64,000 bases of DNA from contig NZ_PJME01000039.1 of NCBI RefSeq assembly GCF_002954775.1, positions 1 to 64,000 of the forward strand, in the 5' to 3' direction. A model generated the notes under the pieces. It saw only the letters and a list, made by a program, of their open reading frames with translations, ran no database searches and was not told where the DNA came from. The position numbers and the translations under genes are program-made. This document shows positions 49,599-58,452 of the stretch, in pieces (within the stretch, counting starts at the first letter, position 1; each line of letters starts with the position of its first letter). The stretch is from Streptomyces geranii. Lineage in GTDB: Bacteria; Actinomycetota; Actinomycetes; Streptomycetales; Streptomycetaceae.

Positions 49599-51086
49599 AT
49601 GGGCGATCCCAAGGGTTTTCTCACCACCGCACGCCAGGACCAGCCCCGCAGGCCGGTCGGGGAGCGGGTCCGTGACTGGGACGAGGTGTACGTCCCGGGA
49701 GCGCTGCTGCCCATCGTCGGCGCGCAGGCCGGTCGCTGCATGGACTGCGGCATCCCGTTCTGCCACGACGCCTGTCCGCTGGGGAACCTGATCCCCGAGT
49801 GGAACGACCTGGTGTCCCGGGCGGACTGGCGGGCGGCGAGCGACCGGCTGCACGCCACGAACAACTTCCCCGAGTTCACCGGGAGGTTGTGCCCGGCGCC
49901 GTGCGAGGCGGGGTGTGTGCTGGCCATCAACCAGCCCGCGGTGACCATCAAGAACGTCGAGGTGGCCATCGCCGACCGGGCCTGGTCCGAGGGGTTCGCG
50001 CCACCGCGTCCGCCGGACCGGCTGTCGGGGCGCACGGTCGCGGTGGTCGGGTCGGGACCCACCGGGCTCGCCGCGGCCCAGCAGCTGACCCGGGCCGGGC
50101 ACACCGTCGCCGTGTACGAGAAGGACGACCGGCTCGGCGGGCTCATGCGGTACGGCATCCCCGAGTTCAAGATGGAGAAGCATCATCTGGAGCGGCGCGT
50201 CGAGCAGATGCGGGCCGAGGGGACCAAGTTCCGTACGTCGACCGCCGTCGGCCGGGATGTCGGGGCCGCCGAGCTGCGGGCGCGCTACGACGCCGTGGTG
50301 CTGGCCGTCGGGGCCACGGCCTGGCGTGAACTGCCGCTGCCCGGACGGGAGTTGGCCGGTGTCCAGCAGGCGATGGAGTATCTGCCGCTGGCCAACCGGG
50401 TGTGCCAGGGGGATCTGGCGGTGTCCCCGATGTCCGCCGCCGGAAAGCACGTCGTGATCGTCGGCGGCGGTGACACGGGCGCCGACTGTCTGGGCACCGC
50501 GGTGCGTGAAGGGGCCGCCTCCGTCACCCAGTTGGACATCTACGCCCAGCCCGGCGCGGAGCGCGACGAGAACGCCGATCCCTGGCCGACGTACCCGAAG
50601 GTCTACCGGCTGTCGGCCGCGCACGAGGAGGCCCGCGAGCTGGAGTCGGCGCCCGCGGCCGACGCCGACGCGCGGCTCTTCGCTGCGTCCACGCTCCGCT
50701 TCACGGGCGACGCGGCCGGGCACGTAAGGGAGTTGCACCTCGTCGAGGTGGACGCGGAGCGCCGGCCGCTGCCCGGGTCCGGGCGGACACTGCCCGCCGA
50801 CCTCGTGCTGCTCGCCCTGGGCTTCTCCGGTCCCGACCAGGAGGACGGCCTGGTCGAGCAGCTCGGGCTGGTCCTCGACCCGCGCGGCACGATCGCCCGT
50901 GACGCGGACTTCGCGACGAACGTGCCGGGCGTGTTCGCGGCGGGCGACGCGGCCCGGGGGCAGTCGCTGATCGTGTGGGCGATCGCGGAGGGGCGGGCGG
51001 TGGCGGCGGCCGTGGACCGCCGCCTGACCGGCACCACACGGCTGCCTGCGCCCATCGGGCCGTACGACCGGCCGATGACCGTGTAG
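49599..51086 (+). CDS. gltD: Glutamate synthase small subunit (GltD-like)
   Basis: 495-residue flavoprotein. The N-terminal Fe-S cysteines CMDCGIPFCHDACPLGN and CPAPCEAGC (about 47-107) are intact, followed by the FAD motif GSGPTGLAAAQQL and the NAD(P)H motif GGGDTGADCLGTA, ending in GVFAAGDAARGQSLIVWAI. It would transfer electrons from NADPH to a large subunit that makes glutamate. No gltB gene is adjacent, so it is an orphan small subunit, perhaps an electron-transfer partner for another enzyme. It follows DUF1772 by about 115 bases. Confidence 0.9.
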   Translation: MGDPKGFLTTARQDQPRRPVGERVRDWDEVYVPGALLPIVGAQAGRCMDCGIPFCHDACPLGNLIPEWNDLVSRADWRAASDRLHATNNFPEFTGRLCPAPCEAGCVLAINQPAVTIKNVEVAIADRAWSEGFAPPRPPDRLSGRTVAVVGSGPTGLAAAQQLTRAGHTVAVYEKDDRLGGLMRYGIPEFKMEKHHLERRVEQMRAEGTKFRTSTAVGRDVGAAELRARYDAVVLAVGATAWRELPLPGRELAGVQQAMEYLPLANRVCQGDLAVSPMSAAGKHVVIVGGGDTGADCLGTAVREGAASVTQLDIYAQPGAERDENADPWPTYPKVYRLSAAHEEARELESAPAADADARLFAASTLRFTGDAAGHVRELHLVEVDAERRPLPGSGRTLPADLVLLALGFSGPDQEDGLVEQLGLVLDPRGTIARDADFATNVPGVFAAGDAARGQSLIVWAIAEGRAVAAAVDRRLTGTTRLPAPIGPYDRPMTV

Positions 51087-51146
51087 GGCCCGCGCAGAGC
51101 CGCCCCTCGGCCTTCCGGGCCGCCCCCAGCCCTTCCTGAGGCGGGG

Positions 51147-51659
51147 TCAGCGCCCGTCCGTGCCCGCCACCATGCGGGTTGCCAGGGCCACCCGGTTCCA
51201 GGTGTTGATCGTGAGGATCAGGGACAGCACCTGGGCGAGTTCCCGCTCGTCGAAGTGGGCCCCCGCCTCGCGGTAGACGTCGTCCGGGACACCCGCGTCG
51301 GCGATCAGGGTGACCGCCTCGGTGAGGGCCAGCGCCGCCTGCTCCCTCGGGGAGTAGAAGTGGCGGGCCTCGCGCCACACCGCGACCAGGTGCAGCCGGT
51401 CCTCGCTCTCGCCCGCCTTGCGCGCGTCGTTGGTGTGCATGTGGAGGCAGTACGCGCAGTGGTTGAGGTGCGAGGCGCGGATCTGGATCAGTTCGACAAG
51501 CGCCGGGTCGAGGCCCTCGCGGGCCGCCGCGTCGAAGCCGACGAGGGCGCGGAAGACCTTGGGTGCCGTCTTCGCGAAGTTCAGCCTGGGCTCTTCGGCC
51601 GCCTCCGTGAGGTGGGCGGTCGTGGGGTTCGCGGTGTTCGTGTTCGTCGTCATGACCAT
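51147..51659 (-). CDS. AhpD/carboxymuconolactone decarboxylase-family protein
   Basis: About 170-residue protein with the active-site C-x2-C-x3-H motif CAYCLHMH (Cys at about 66 and 69), as in AhpD-type thiol peroxidase reductases and the CMD family. It is likely an alkylhydroperoxidase-like enzyme that uses disulfide exchange. Start choice is uncertain: ATG 51659 or ATG 51653, neither with a good ribosome-binding site. It is divergent from the MocR regulator, with overlapping promoter regions, so it is probably the regulator's target. Confidence 0.87.
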   Translation of the reverse strand: MVMTTNTNTANPTTAHLTEAAEEPRLNFAKTAPKVFRALVGFDAAAREGLDPALVELIQIRASHLNHCAYCLHMHTNDARKAGESEDRLHLVAVWREARHFYSPREQAALALTEAVTLIADAGVPDDVYREAGAHFDERELAQVLSLILTINTWNRVALATRMVAGTDGR

Positions 51660-51669
51660 GAATCTACGA

Positions 51670-51692
51670 GCCGGAAAGACCGGCTGTAGGGT
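51670..51692. promoter_or_regulatory. Operator-like repeat and -10 box of the MocR gene
   Basis: GCCGG-AAAGA-CCGGC (51670-51684) is an inverted repeat. The plus strand then has TAGGGT (51687-51692), 8 bases before the ATG at 51701, so the MocR message is probably leaderless. The repeat overlaps the expected -35 and lies between the divergent AhpD-like and MocR genes. Confidence 0.5.
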
Positions 51693-51700
51693 GCATTTCC

Positions 51701-53152
51701 ATGGCAGAAACATGGGTCAATTCCGCCGAGCGGATCGGCGCCGACCTCCATCTGGAACTGGAGCCGACGGGGCCCGGCGGGCGGCGGGCCGCGCTGATCC
51801 GCGCCCTGCGGGACGCCGTCCGCGGTGGCCGTCTCGCGCCCGGCACCCTGCTGCCGCCGTACCGCTCCCTCGCCGCCGATCTCGGCGTGGCCCGCAACAC
51901 CGTGGCCGACGCGTACGCCGAACTCGTCGCCGAGGGCTGGCTGACCGCCCGCCAGGGCTCGGGCACCCGGGTCGCCGAGCGCGCCGAGCCGCTGAGGGCA
52001 GCCGCGCGTGTCCCCGTAAAGGCACCTCCACGCGCGCGTGGACCTCGGCACGATCTGCGTCAGGGCAAGCCGGACGCCTCGGAGTTCCCGCGTGCCGCCT
52101 GGCTGGCCTCCTACCGGCGGGCCCTCCAGCAGGCGCCCAACGAGGCGTTCGGGCCCGGCGATCCCGCCGGCCGGGTCGAACTGCGGGAGGCGCTCGCGGA
52201 GTACCTGGCACGCGCGCGTGGTGTCCGTACCGAGCCCGCGCGGATCGTCGTCTGCTCGGGCTTCGCCCACGCCCTGCGGCTGCTCTTCGGGGGTACGAGC
52301 GGCGGCGGGGGCACGGGCGCCGTGCTGCGCGGGCCGTTGGCCGTGGAGGCGTACGGCCTCGGCTTCCACCGGGAGTTGCTGGCCGCCGCCGGGGTGCGGA
52401 CCGTACCGCTGCCGCTCGACGAGGACGGCGCCCGGGTCGGCCAACTCGACCGCGAGCGGGCCGTACTGCTCACGCCCGCACACCAGTTCCCGACCGGCGG
52501 CCCGCTGCATCCCGAGCGCCGGGCGGCCGTGATCGACTGGGCACGCGCGCGTGGCGGGCTGATCCTGGAGGACGACTACGACGGGGAGTTCCGCTACGAC
52601 CGCCGGCCCGTCGGCGCGGTCCAGGGCCTCGACCCGGAGCGGGTGATCCACCTCGGCTCGGTCAGCAAGAGCCTCTCCCCCGCGCTGCGGCTGGGCTGGA
52701 TGGTGCTTCCGGAGCGGTACGTGGCACCCGTACTCGCGGTGAAGGGCGAGCGCGAGGGGTGGGCGAGCGCGCTCGACCAGCTGGCGCTCGCGGACTTCCT
52801 CGCCTCCGGGTCGTACGACCGCCATGTGCGGCGGATGCGGCAGCGGTACCGGCGCCGCCGTGACCGGCTCGTCGCCGCGCTCGCCACGCACGCGCCGCGG
52901 GTCGAGGTCACCGGGGTCGCGGCCGGGCTGCACGCGGTGCTGCGGCTGCCGCCCGGGACGGAGCGGTCGGCGGTGAAGGCGGCGGCCTGGCACGGAATCG
53001 CCCTCGACGGGCTCGCGGAGTTCCGGCATCCGGAATTCCAGGACCCGGAAGGGGGCCTGTCCGACGGGCTCGTCGTGGGGTACGCGGCACCCTCGGAGGC
53101 CGCCTACGGGGCGGCGTTGGAGGCCCTCTGCCAGGCACTTCCCCCAGGCTGA
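51701..53152 (+). CDS. MocR/PdxR-type GntR regulator with aminotransferase domain
   Basis: 483-residue transcription factor. The N-terminal GntR winged helix (about 25-90, LPPYRSLAADLGVARNTVADAYAELVAEGWL) is fused to a PLP-dependent fold-type I aminotransferase domain (about 120-483). The PLP lysine is K323 in SVSKSLSPALRLGW; DYDGEFRYD and the Arg near the C-terminus support it. Such regulators sense PLP or an amino acid and control neighbouring genes, often pdx or GABA genes. Here the divergent neighbour is an AhpD-like gene. The gene contains three copies of the 12-bp palindrome CACGCGCGCGTG. Confidence 0.92.
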   Translation: MAETWVNSAERIGADLHLELEPTGPGGRRAALIRALRDAVRGGRLAPGTLLPPYRSLAADLGVARNTVADAYAELVAEGWLTARQGSGTRVAERAEPLRAAARVPVKAPPRARGPRHDLRQGKPDASEFPRAAWLASYRRALQQAPNEAFGPGDPAGRVELREALAEYLARARGVRTEPARIVVCSGFAHALRLLFGGTSGGGGTGAVLRGPLAVEAYGLGFHRELLAAAGVRTVPLPLDEDGARVGQLDRERAVLLTPAHQFPTGGPLHPERRAAVIDWARARGGLILEDDYDGEFRYDRRPVGAVQGLDPERVIHLGSVSKSLSPALRLGWMVLPERYVAPVLAVKGEREGWASALDQLALADFLASGSYDRHVRRMRQRYRRRRDRLVAALATHAPRVEVTGVAAGLHAVLRLPPGTERSAVKAAAWHGIALDGLAEFRHPEFQDPEGGLSDGLVVGYAAPSEAAYGAALEALCQALPPG

Positions 53153-53381
53153 CGGACCGCCGACAACGCGAACGCCCCACACTTGGTTGCTCTGGGTGAC
53201 CTTATTCACGGTGACCGGAAAACGGCTCTCCGCGGACGTGGAATAAGGGCCCCGGTGAGATCATTGACGTCAGGTGACGGGCCCCCCACGGGCCTGCCGC
53301 CAAAATCCTTCGTTCCGTCGTCAGGCGCAGGGCCAACCCTACGCGTCCCCCCTGTTGGCGGTCGGTCCTGGAGGGTGTTCT
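53153..53381. other. Intergenic region upstream of the PEP-utilising gene
   Basis: 229 bases without a gene. No rifamycin-associated inverted element (RAE) of the kind found before rifampin-modifying genes was seen. The stretch includes an A+T-richer part near 53200-53250; no promoter could be assigned. Confidence 0.35.
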
Positions 53382-55673
53382 ATGACGACGCTCGATGAAC
53401 GTCACGGAGAAGGCGCGCGCGACGGGGACGACCCCCGCGGCGGAGCGGTCCTGAACGCGGTCGGGGCACATGTCCACGACACCGTCGGGGCGCCCGGTCT
53501 CCTCGCCCCGGTCGGGGCCCACGGCAGGGAAGCCGTCCCCCTCGACCAGCCGGCCGCCGCGCTCCCCCTGCTCGCCGGTTCCAAAGCGGCGAACCTCGCC
53601 CGCGCGGCCGGCGCCGGGCTGCCGGTACTGCCCGGATTCGTCATCCCGCACCCCGCCCCCGACCTCCACGGCTCGTCCGGCGACCTGTCCGCGCTGCGCG
53701 ACGCCTGGGACGGCCTCTCCGACGGCGGGGTGCGACCGCTCGTCGTGCGGTCCTCCTCGCCGCAGGAGGACACCCAGGAGTCGTCCCTGGCGGGCCAGTT
53801 CGCGTCCGTGCTCGACGTCAGGGGCTGGGCGGACTTCCTCGCGGCGGTACGGACCGTGCTCGACTCCGCGCACCGGCCAGGCGAGCCGCCCGCGCCGATG
53901 GCGGTGCTGGTCCAGCCGATGCTCTCCGCGCGCGTGGGAGGCGTGATGTTCGGCGCCGATCCCGTGGAGGGACGCGCCGACCGGATGCTGGTGAGCGCGG
54001 TGCGCGGCGGCCCCGACAGCCTGGTCAGCGGCGAACAGGCGGGCACCAACTACTGGCTGAGCCCCCGTGGCCGCATGCTGCGCACGGAACCTGCGGACGC
54101 CGAGCCGCTCCTCGGCACCTTCGAACTGCACCGGCTGGCCCGGCTCGCCCAGCACGCCCGCAAGGTCTTCGACGGGCCCCAGGACATCGAGTTCGGGTTC
54201 GACGACCACGGCCGGCTGTGGCTGTTCCAGAGCCGCCCGATCACCGCGATGGCCGTCCGCCCGTCGCGCGGGGCCCGGCTGCTGGGCCCGGGGCCGGTCG
54301 CGGAGACCCTCCCGGACCAGCTGGAGCCGCTGGAGGAGGACCTGTGGGTGGCCCCGATGGCCCGCGGACTCGCCGCCGCGCTCGACATCGGCGGCACCGC
54401 GCCCCGGCGTCGGCTGCGTGCCGTGCCGGTGGTCACGGCGGTCGGTGGCCGCGCCGCCGCGGATCTGGAGCTGCTCGGCGCCGCCCCGCCCCGGCACCGC
54501 TGGCTCGCGCTGCTCAACCCGGCGCCCGGCGGACGCCGCCTCGCCGCCGCCTGGCGGACGGGACGGCTGGTCTCGGCGCTGCCCGGCCTCGCCGTGGACC
54601 TGGTGGCGGACGTCGACCGCCGCCTGGCCGAGACGCCGCCACCCGCCGAGATCCCGTCGACCGGACTGGCGTCCACCCTGCGCTGGACGCGTACGACCCT
54701 GGTCGCGCTGCACGCCCAGGAGGCGCTGGCCGGCGCGCTCCTCCACGAGGGCCCGGGCGGCGGGGCCGGCGGCAGCAGCCGTACGGCCGCCGGTGCCGCC
54801 CTCAGCGCGCTCGCGGACGCCCGTGCCCAGGGGATGGCCGACGAGCACGTGGTGACCGCCGAGCCGGTGGTCCTGGCGCTCACGGCACCGAGCCTGCGCG
54901 GCCGGATCAGGCTTCCGGCAGCAGCGGCGGCGACCGTGCCGGAAGAGGTCCCGCGCGCGGGACACCGTCCCGACGCTGACGTACACCGGCGGGCGGCGAC
55001 CGTGGCCGTCGTACGCCCCTTCCGGCACCCTGTCGAAAAGCCGACCGCCACCGCGCCCGCGCTGCCGCCCCGTGAGGCGTTGCGGCTGCGGGTGCGGTGG
55101 GTGCAGGAGCTGCAGGTGCGGCTCGTGCGGGAGGGGGCGCGCAGGCTGGTCGTACGCGGTGGGCTGGACGACGGTGCGCGGGTCGGGCTGCTGCGTTGGC
55201 CGGAGCTGATGACCGCGCTGGAGGGCGGGCCGCTGCCCGCGGACGTGCGGAAGCGGCAGCCGCAGCCCGTGTCCGCCCCGCTGCCGGACGCCTTCCGGGT
55301 CGCCGGGGACGGGACGGTGGTCGCCGAGCGGAGCGCCGGAGCCGCGGGGGACGGCGGCCGGGGAGTGTCCGGCGGGCGGGCCGCCGGGACCGTCTGGGAC
55401 GGCTCCGGCACCCCGCCCGCGGACGCGGTGCTCGTCGTCCGCACCCTCGATCCGGCGCTCGCGCCGCTGCTGCCGGGGCTCACCGGTCTGGTCGCGCAGA
55501 CCGGCAGTCCGCTGTCCCATCTCGCCGTGCTCGCACGGGAGTTCGGGCTGCCCGCGGTCGTCGGTGCGGCGGACGCCGTGGACCGGTTCCCGGTGGGCAC
55601 GCGTCTCACGGTCGACGGGACCACCGGTGAGGTGCGCACCGGGGACGGGTCCGGGACGGAGGACGGGCGATGA
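53382..55673 (+). CDS. PEP/pyruvate-binding and swivelling-His-domain enzyme (rifampin phosphotransferase-like)
   Basis: 763-residue cytosolic protein. The N-terminal part is an ATP-grasp PPDK-type domain (GSKAANLARAAGAGLPVLPGF near 65-85; VRSSSPQEDTQESSLAGQF) and the C-terminus is a mobile phosphohistidine domain with H713 in TGSPLSHLAVLAREFG, ending VVGAADAV. This is the layout of PEP synthase and of rifampin phosphotransferase, with a shortened middle region rich in Ala/Arg (about 365-560). Phosphorylation of an antibiotic is possible but not shown. The ATG at 53382 follows GGAGGG. It overlaps the downstream membrane gene by ATGA. Confidence 0.82.
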   Translation: MTTLDERHGEGARDGDDPRGGAVLNAVGAHVHDTVGAPGLLAPVGAHGREAVPLDQPAAALPLLAGSKAANLARAAGAGLPVLPGFVIPHPAPDLHGSSGDLSALRDAWDGLSDGGVRPLVVRSSSPQEDTQESSLAGQFASVLDVRGWADFLAAVRTVLDSAHRPGEPPAPMAVLVQPMLSARVGGVMFGADPVEGRADRMLVSAVRGGPDSLVSGEQAGTNYWLSPRGRMLRTEPADAEPLLGTFELHRLARLAQHARKVFDGPQDIEFGFDDHGRLWLFQSRPITAMAVRPSRGARLLGPGPVAETLPDQLEPLEEDLWVAPMARGLAAALDIGGTAPRRRLRAVPVVTAVGGRAAADLELLGAAPPRHRWLALLNPAPGGRRLAAAWRTGRLVSALPGLAVDLVADVDRRLAETPPPAEIPSTGLASTLRWTRTTLVALHAQEALAGALLHEGPGGGAGGSSRTAAGAALSALADARAQGMADEHVVTAEPVVLALTAPSLRGRIRLPAAAAATVPEEVPRAGHRPDADVHRRAATVAVVRPFRHPVEKPTATAPALPPREALRLRVRWVQELQVRLVREGARRLVVRGGLDDGARVGLLRWPELMTALEGGPLPADVRKRQPQPVSAPLPDAFRVAGDGTVVAERSAGAAGDGGRGVSGGRAAGTVWDGSGTPPADAVLVVRTLDPALAPLLPGLTGLVAQTGSPLSHLAVLAREFGLPAVVGAADAVDRFPVGTRLTVDGTTGEVRTGDGSGTEDGR

Positions 55674-56596
55674 GGCGTCTCGCGTATGTGTTCGCCTGGC
55701 TGGCCGCCGCCGGGGCGGGCACCTATGTCGTCATCTATCTCTACCGGTGGCAGTGGCAGCGGGCCGTCCTGTGCGGGGTGCTGCTGCTCGTCGTCGAGGT
55801 GATGCTGCTCGGGATCATGCTGATCGGGCGGCTCTCGCGGATCGAGGAGCAGGTCCGCGAGACCCAGGACCAGGTGCGGGAGTCCGGCCGCAGGCAGCAG
55901 GACGTGCTGGCCCGGCTGCGGGAGTCGCCGGCCCGGCAGGGCGCCGGACGGTTCCGCTGGCTGGACGAGCCAGCCGAACGCACGTACGTCTTCGTGCCGG
56001 TGCTCATGGTCACCGGTGTGCTGCTGTCCGGGCTCGCCTGGCTGGTGCAGCGGGTCGCGTCGATCACCGCGAAGCCCGCGGAACGGCGGCTCGCGGGACG
56101 TCTCTCTGTGCTGGCCGCGCCCGATCCGGCGGCCGACGCCGATCTGGACGACCTGCCTCCGGCGGGCGGGCGGCGGTCACCGGGGCAGGTCGCGCGCACC
56201 GCGGCCGTCGGGGTCGTCGGCGTCGCACTGCTCGGCGCGCTCGTCGTCGGGCTGGCCAACCTCACCCAGACCCGGGAGGAGAAGCCGCACGAGGGCAGCG
56301 CGGCGACCTCCGTCCTCGTGCAGGTCGATCTGCGTGGCAGCGGTGGCGTCATCTCGGAGGAGCGGCGCAGCCTGGCCGCGCGCCAGGTCTGGGAGCAGTG
56401 CCGGGACTCCACCTCCGTGCCGCTCGACCGCGCGGCGCTCGGCGATCTCGGCGACGGGGTGTTCGCCGGTGTGGTCCGGCCCGCGCTCACCGAGCACGAC
56501 CGGATGCGGCTGCGCGGCTGCCTGGAGGACACCACGCTCGACCGCGCCCACCTCACGGTCGTCGGCATCGGGGACGCGGAGGCGAACAGGCACTGA
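55670..56596 (+). CDS. Hypothetical membrane protein coupled to the PEP-utilising enzyme
   Basis: 308-residue protein of unknown function. Four hydrophobic segments are seen (about 4-25, 28-50, 100-130 and 180-200), with a helical, charged region between the second and third (IEEQVRETQDQVRESGRRQQD, possible coiled coil) and a soluble C-terminal part (about 215-308) that reads like a small alpha/beta domain (SVLVQVDLRGSGGVISEE ... LGDLGDGVFAGVVRPALTE). Cys pairs at about 245 and 284 are present. The ATGA overlap with the upstream gene suggests joint function at the membrane. Confidence 0.72.
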   Translation: MRRLAYVFAWLAAAGAGTYVVIYLYRWQWQRAVLCGVLLLVVEVMLLGIMLIGRLSRIEEQVRETQDQVRESGRRQQDVLARLRESPARQGAGRFRWLDEPAERTYVFVPVLMVTGVLLSGLAWLVQRVASITAKPAERRLAGRLSVLAAPDPAADADLDDLPPAGGRRSPGQVARTAAVGVVGVALLGALVVGLANLTQTREEKPHEGSAATSVLVQVDLRGSGGVISEERRSLAARQVWEQCRDSTSVPLDRAALGDLGDGVFAGVVRPALTEHDRMRLRGCLEDTTLDRAHLTVVGIGDAEANRH

Positions 56597-56673
56597 GGAC
56601 ACCGAGAACGTCTGGATCGGGACAAAAGATCCCATAGCCAGGAAAAAGAGGTGTACCTCACGTAAAGACTTCG

Positions 56674-56696
56674 CTGTCAGTGGCCCGGGTTACGAT
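56674..56696 (+). promoter_or_regulatory. RecA-NDp/PafBC-type promoter of the membrane phosphatase gene
   Basis: CTGTCAGTGGC-N6-TACGAT matches the damage consensus apart from the first -35 base. The predicted start is near 56703, giving a leader of about 60 bases. Confidence 0.68.
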
Positions 56697-56764
56697 GCAA
56701 AAGCGCTCTCGTCCCCTGCACGACACACGATCGCGCCCCCGTCCCCAACCCCCTCGGGTCCCCC

Positions 56765-57469
56765 ATGGCTGCCGTCACCGCTCCCCCGCCCCCGTTCCCG
56801 CTGCCCACCCGCCCGGTGGTCCGCCGTACGCTGCGGATCCTCGGCAGAGTCGCCGTCGGCTATCTCGCCCTGTGGGCCACCGGCGCGCTCGGCATCCTGG
56901 CGGTGTCGCACTGGATCGGCCAGGAGACTCCGGCCCCGCCGGGGACCCGCACGATCCAGGGCGTCCACCACTTCCAACCCGTGGACGGCCAGGGGCGGTT
57001 GTGGCGCGGAGCGGCGCCCTCGCCGGCCGGGTACCGGGCCCTGGCGGGCCTCGGCATCACCACGGTCGTCGACCTGCGCGCCGAGGACCTGAGCGCGGCC
57101 CAGCTCGCCGAACCGGCCAAGGCCGGGCTGAAGGTCGTACGACTGCCGATACGCGACGGGCAGACGCCCACGACGGGGCAGGTGCAGCGGTTCCTCGACG
57201 TCGTCGCGTCGTCGTCCGGGCCGGTGTTCGTGCACTGCGGTGCCGGTGTCGGCCGTACGGGGACGATGGCGGCGGCGTATCTCGTGCAGACCGAGAAGGA
57301 GTCGCCGTCGACGGCGGTCCGGCGCAACCTCGCGGTCGGGCCGCCGTCGATCGAGCAGATCTACTACGGACTGAGCCTCGGCCGGGAGAAGGCCGAGCAG
57401 CCACCGCTCGCGGTGGTGGCGGTCAGCCGCCTGGTGGACGCGCCGCGCCGCATGTGGTCGTGGCTGTGA
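56765..57469 (+). CDS. Membrane-anchored dual-specificity/tyrosine phosphatase
   Basis: 234-residue protein with one N-terminal transmembrane segment (about 22-48) and a cysteine-dependent phosphatase domain. The P-loop HCGAGVGRTG (H157, C158, R164) is intact, and TTVVDLRAEDLS supplies the general-acid Asp region. It would dephosphorylate Tyr or Ser/Thr residues, or possibly phosphoinositides. ATG 56765 lacks a clear ribosome-binding site. The strong damage-type promoter at 56674-56696 is the notable point: a phosphatase induced with the repair genes. The substrate is unknown. Confidence 0.85.
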   Translation: MAAVTAPPPPFPLPTRPVVRRTLRILGRVAVGYLALWATGALGILAVSHWIGQETPAPPGTRTIQGVHHFQPVDGQGRLWRGAAPSPAGYRALAGLGITTVVDLRAEDLSAAQLAEPAKAGLKVVRLPIRDGQTPTTGQVQRFLDVVASSSGPVFVHCGAGVGRTGTMAAAYLVQTEKESPSTAVRRNLAVGPPSIEQIYYGLSLGREKAEQPPLAVVAVSRLVDAPRRMWSWL

Positions 57470-57517
57470 ACCCATAGCCCATGGCCCACGGCTGCCCCGC
57501 CGCCCCGCCGCTCACCG

Positions 57518-58321
57518 TCAGGACGTGCGGCCCACCGCTCCGTAACCGGGGATCACGCCGTCCTCCTGGCCCGGGATCGGCTCGCCCAGTTCCGGGTGCC
57601 ACTTGTCGACCACCTCGACGCCGGGCTCGATCAGGTCGAGGCCGTCGAAGAAGCGGGCGAACTCGGTGCGGGAGCGCAGGGCGAGGGTGACTCCCGCCGC
57701 CTTGAGCTTCGCCGTGGCCGCCGCCGACTCCTCCGGGGTGAAGTCGGCGGTCGCGTGGGTCATCACCAGGTAGCTGCCGGCCGGGAGGGCCGCCAGCAGC
57801 CGGCCGACCAGGTCGTGCGCGCCGTCCTCGTCGGAGACGAAGTGCAGCAGCGCGACGAGCGAGAGCGCGATCGGCCGTTCGAAGTCCAGGATCTTCTTCG
57901 CGCCCTCGACGATGGCGTCCGGGTCGCGCACATCGGCCTGGAGGTACTCGGTGACGCCCTCCTCCGTGCCGCGCAGCAGGGCCGCCGCGTGGGCCAGCAC
58001 GATGGGGTCGTTGTCGCAGTAGACAACCCGCGCGTCGGGCGCGACCTCCTGGGCGATCTGATGGAGGTTCGGCTCGGTCGGGATGCCGGTGCCGACGTCC
58101 AGGAACTGGCGGACGCCGTGCCCGGCGAGCCAGCGCGTGGCGCGGTGCATGAAGGCCCGGTTGACCTTAGCCATCACCGGCACGCGCGGGTCCAGGGCCA
58201 GCATCTGACGGCCCATCGCCTCGTCGACCGGGTAGTTGTCCTTGCCGCCCAGATACCAGTCGTACATCCGTGCGGGATGGGGCTTGCTGGTGTCTATCTC
58301 GAACGAGGGCTGCCCGGTCAT
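57518..58321 (-). CDS. SAV2177/DUF574-family SAM-dependent methyltransferase
   Basis: 267-residue cytosolic protein of a family expanded in Streptomyces. It starts with FEIDTSKPHPARMYDWYLGGKDNYPVDE and has motif I FLDVGTGIPTEPN (about 73-85), DNDPIVLAHA and LLHFVSDED. The family is annotated as methyltransferase by fold; substrates are unknown. The ATG at 58321 follows GGAG. It is monocistronic; the 131 bases upstream are less G+C-rich and hold no gene. Confidence 0.88.
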   Translation of the reverse strand: MTGQPSFEIDTSKPHPARMYDWYLGGKDNYPVDEAMGRQMLALDPRVPVMAKVNRAFMHRATRWLAGHGVRQFLDVGTGIPTEPNLHQIAQEVAPDARVVYCDNDPIVLAHAAALLRGTEEGVTEYLQADVRDPDAIVEGAKKILDFERPIALSLVALLHFVSDEDGAHDLVGRLLAALPAGSYLVMTHATADFTPEESAAATAKLKAAGVTLALRSRTEFARFFDGLDLIEPGVEVVDKWHPELGEPIPGQEDGVIPGYGAVGRTS

Positions 58322-58452
58322 GACGAACTCCGTAAGTCTCTTCGGGGTCTTGCGCGGCAAGGGATCAACTGAGCACCAAATTAGGAACAAAGGAACAAGA
58401 GGCCGGGAACGAGCCCGGGGCACAGAAGAACAGGAGGACAGGGGAACAGCGG

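Noticed and set aside
53153..53381. Rifamycin-associated element (RAE) before the PEP-utilising enzyme
   Set aside because: The characteristic inverted repeat is absent, so rifampin control is not supported by the promoter.
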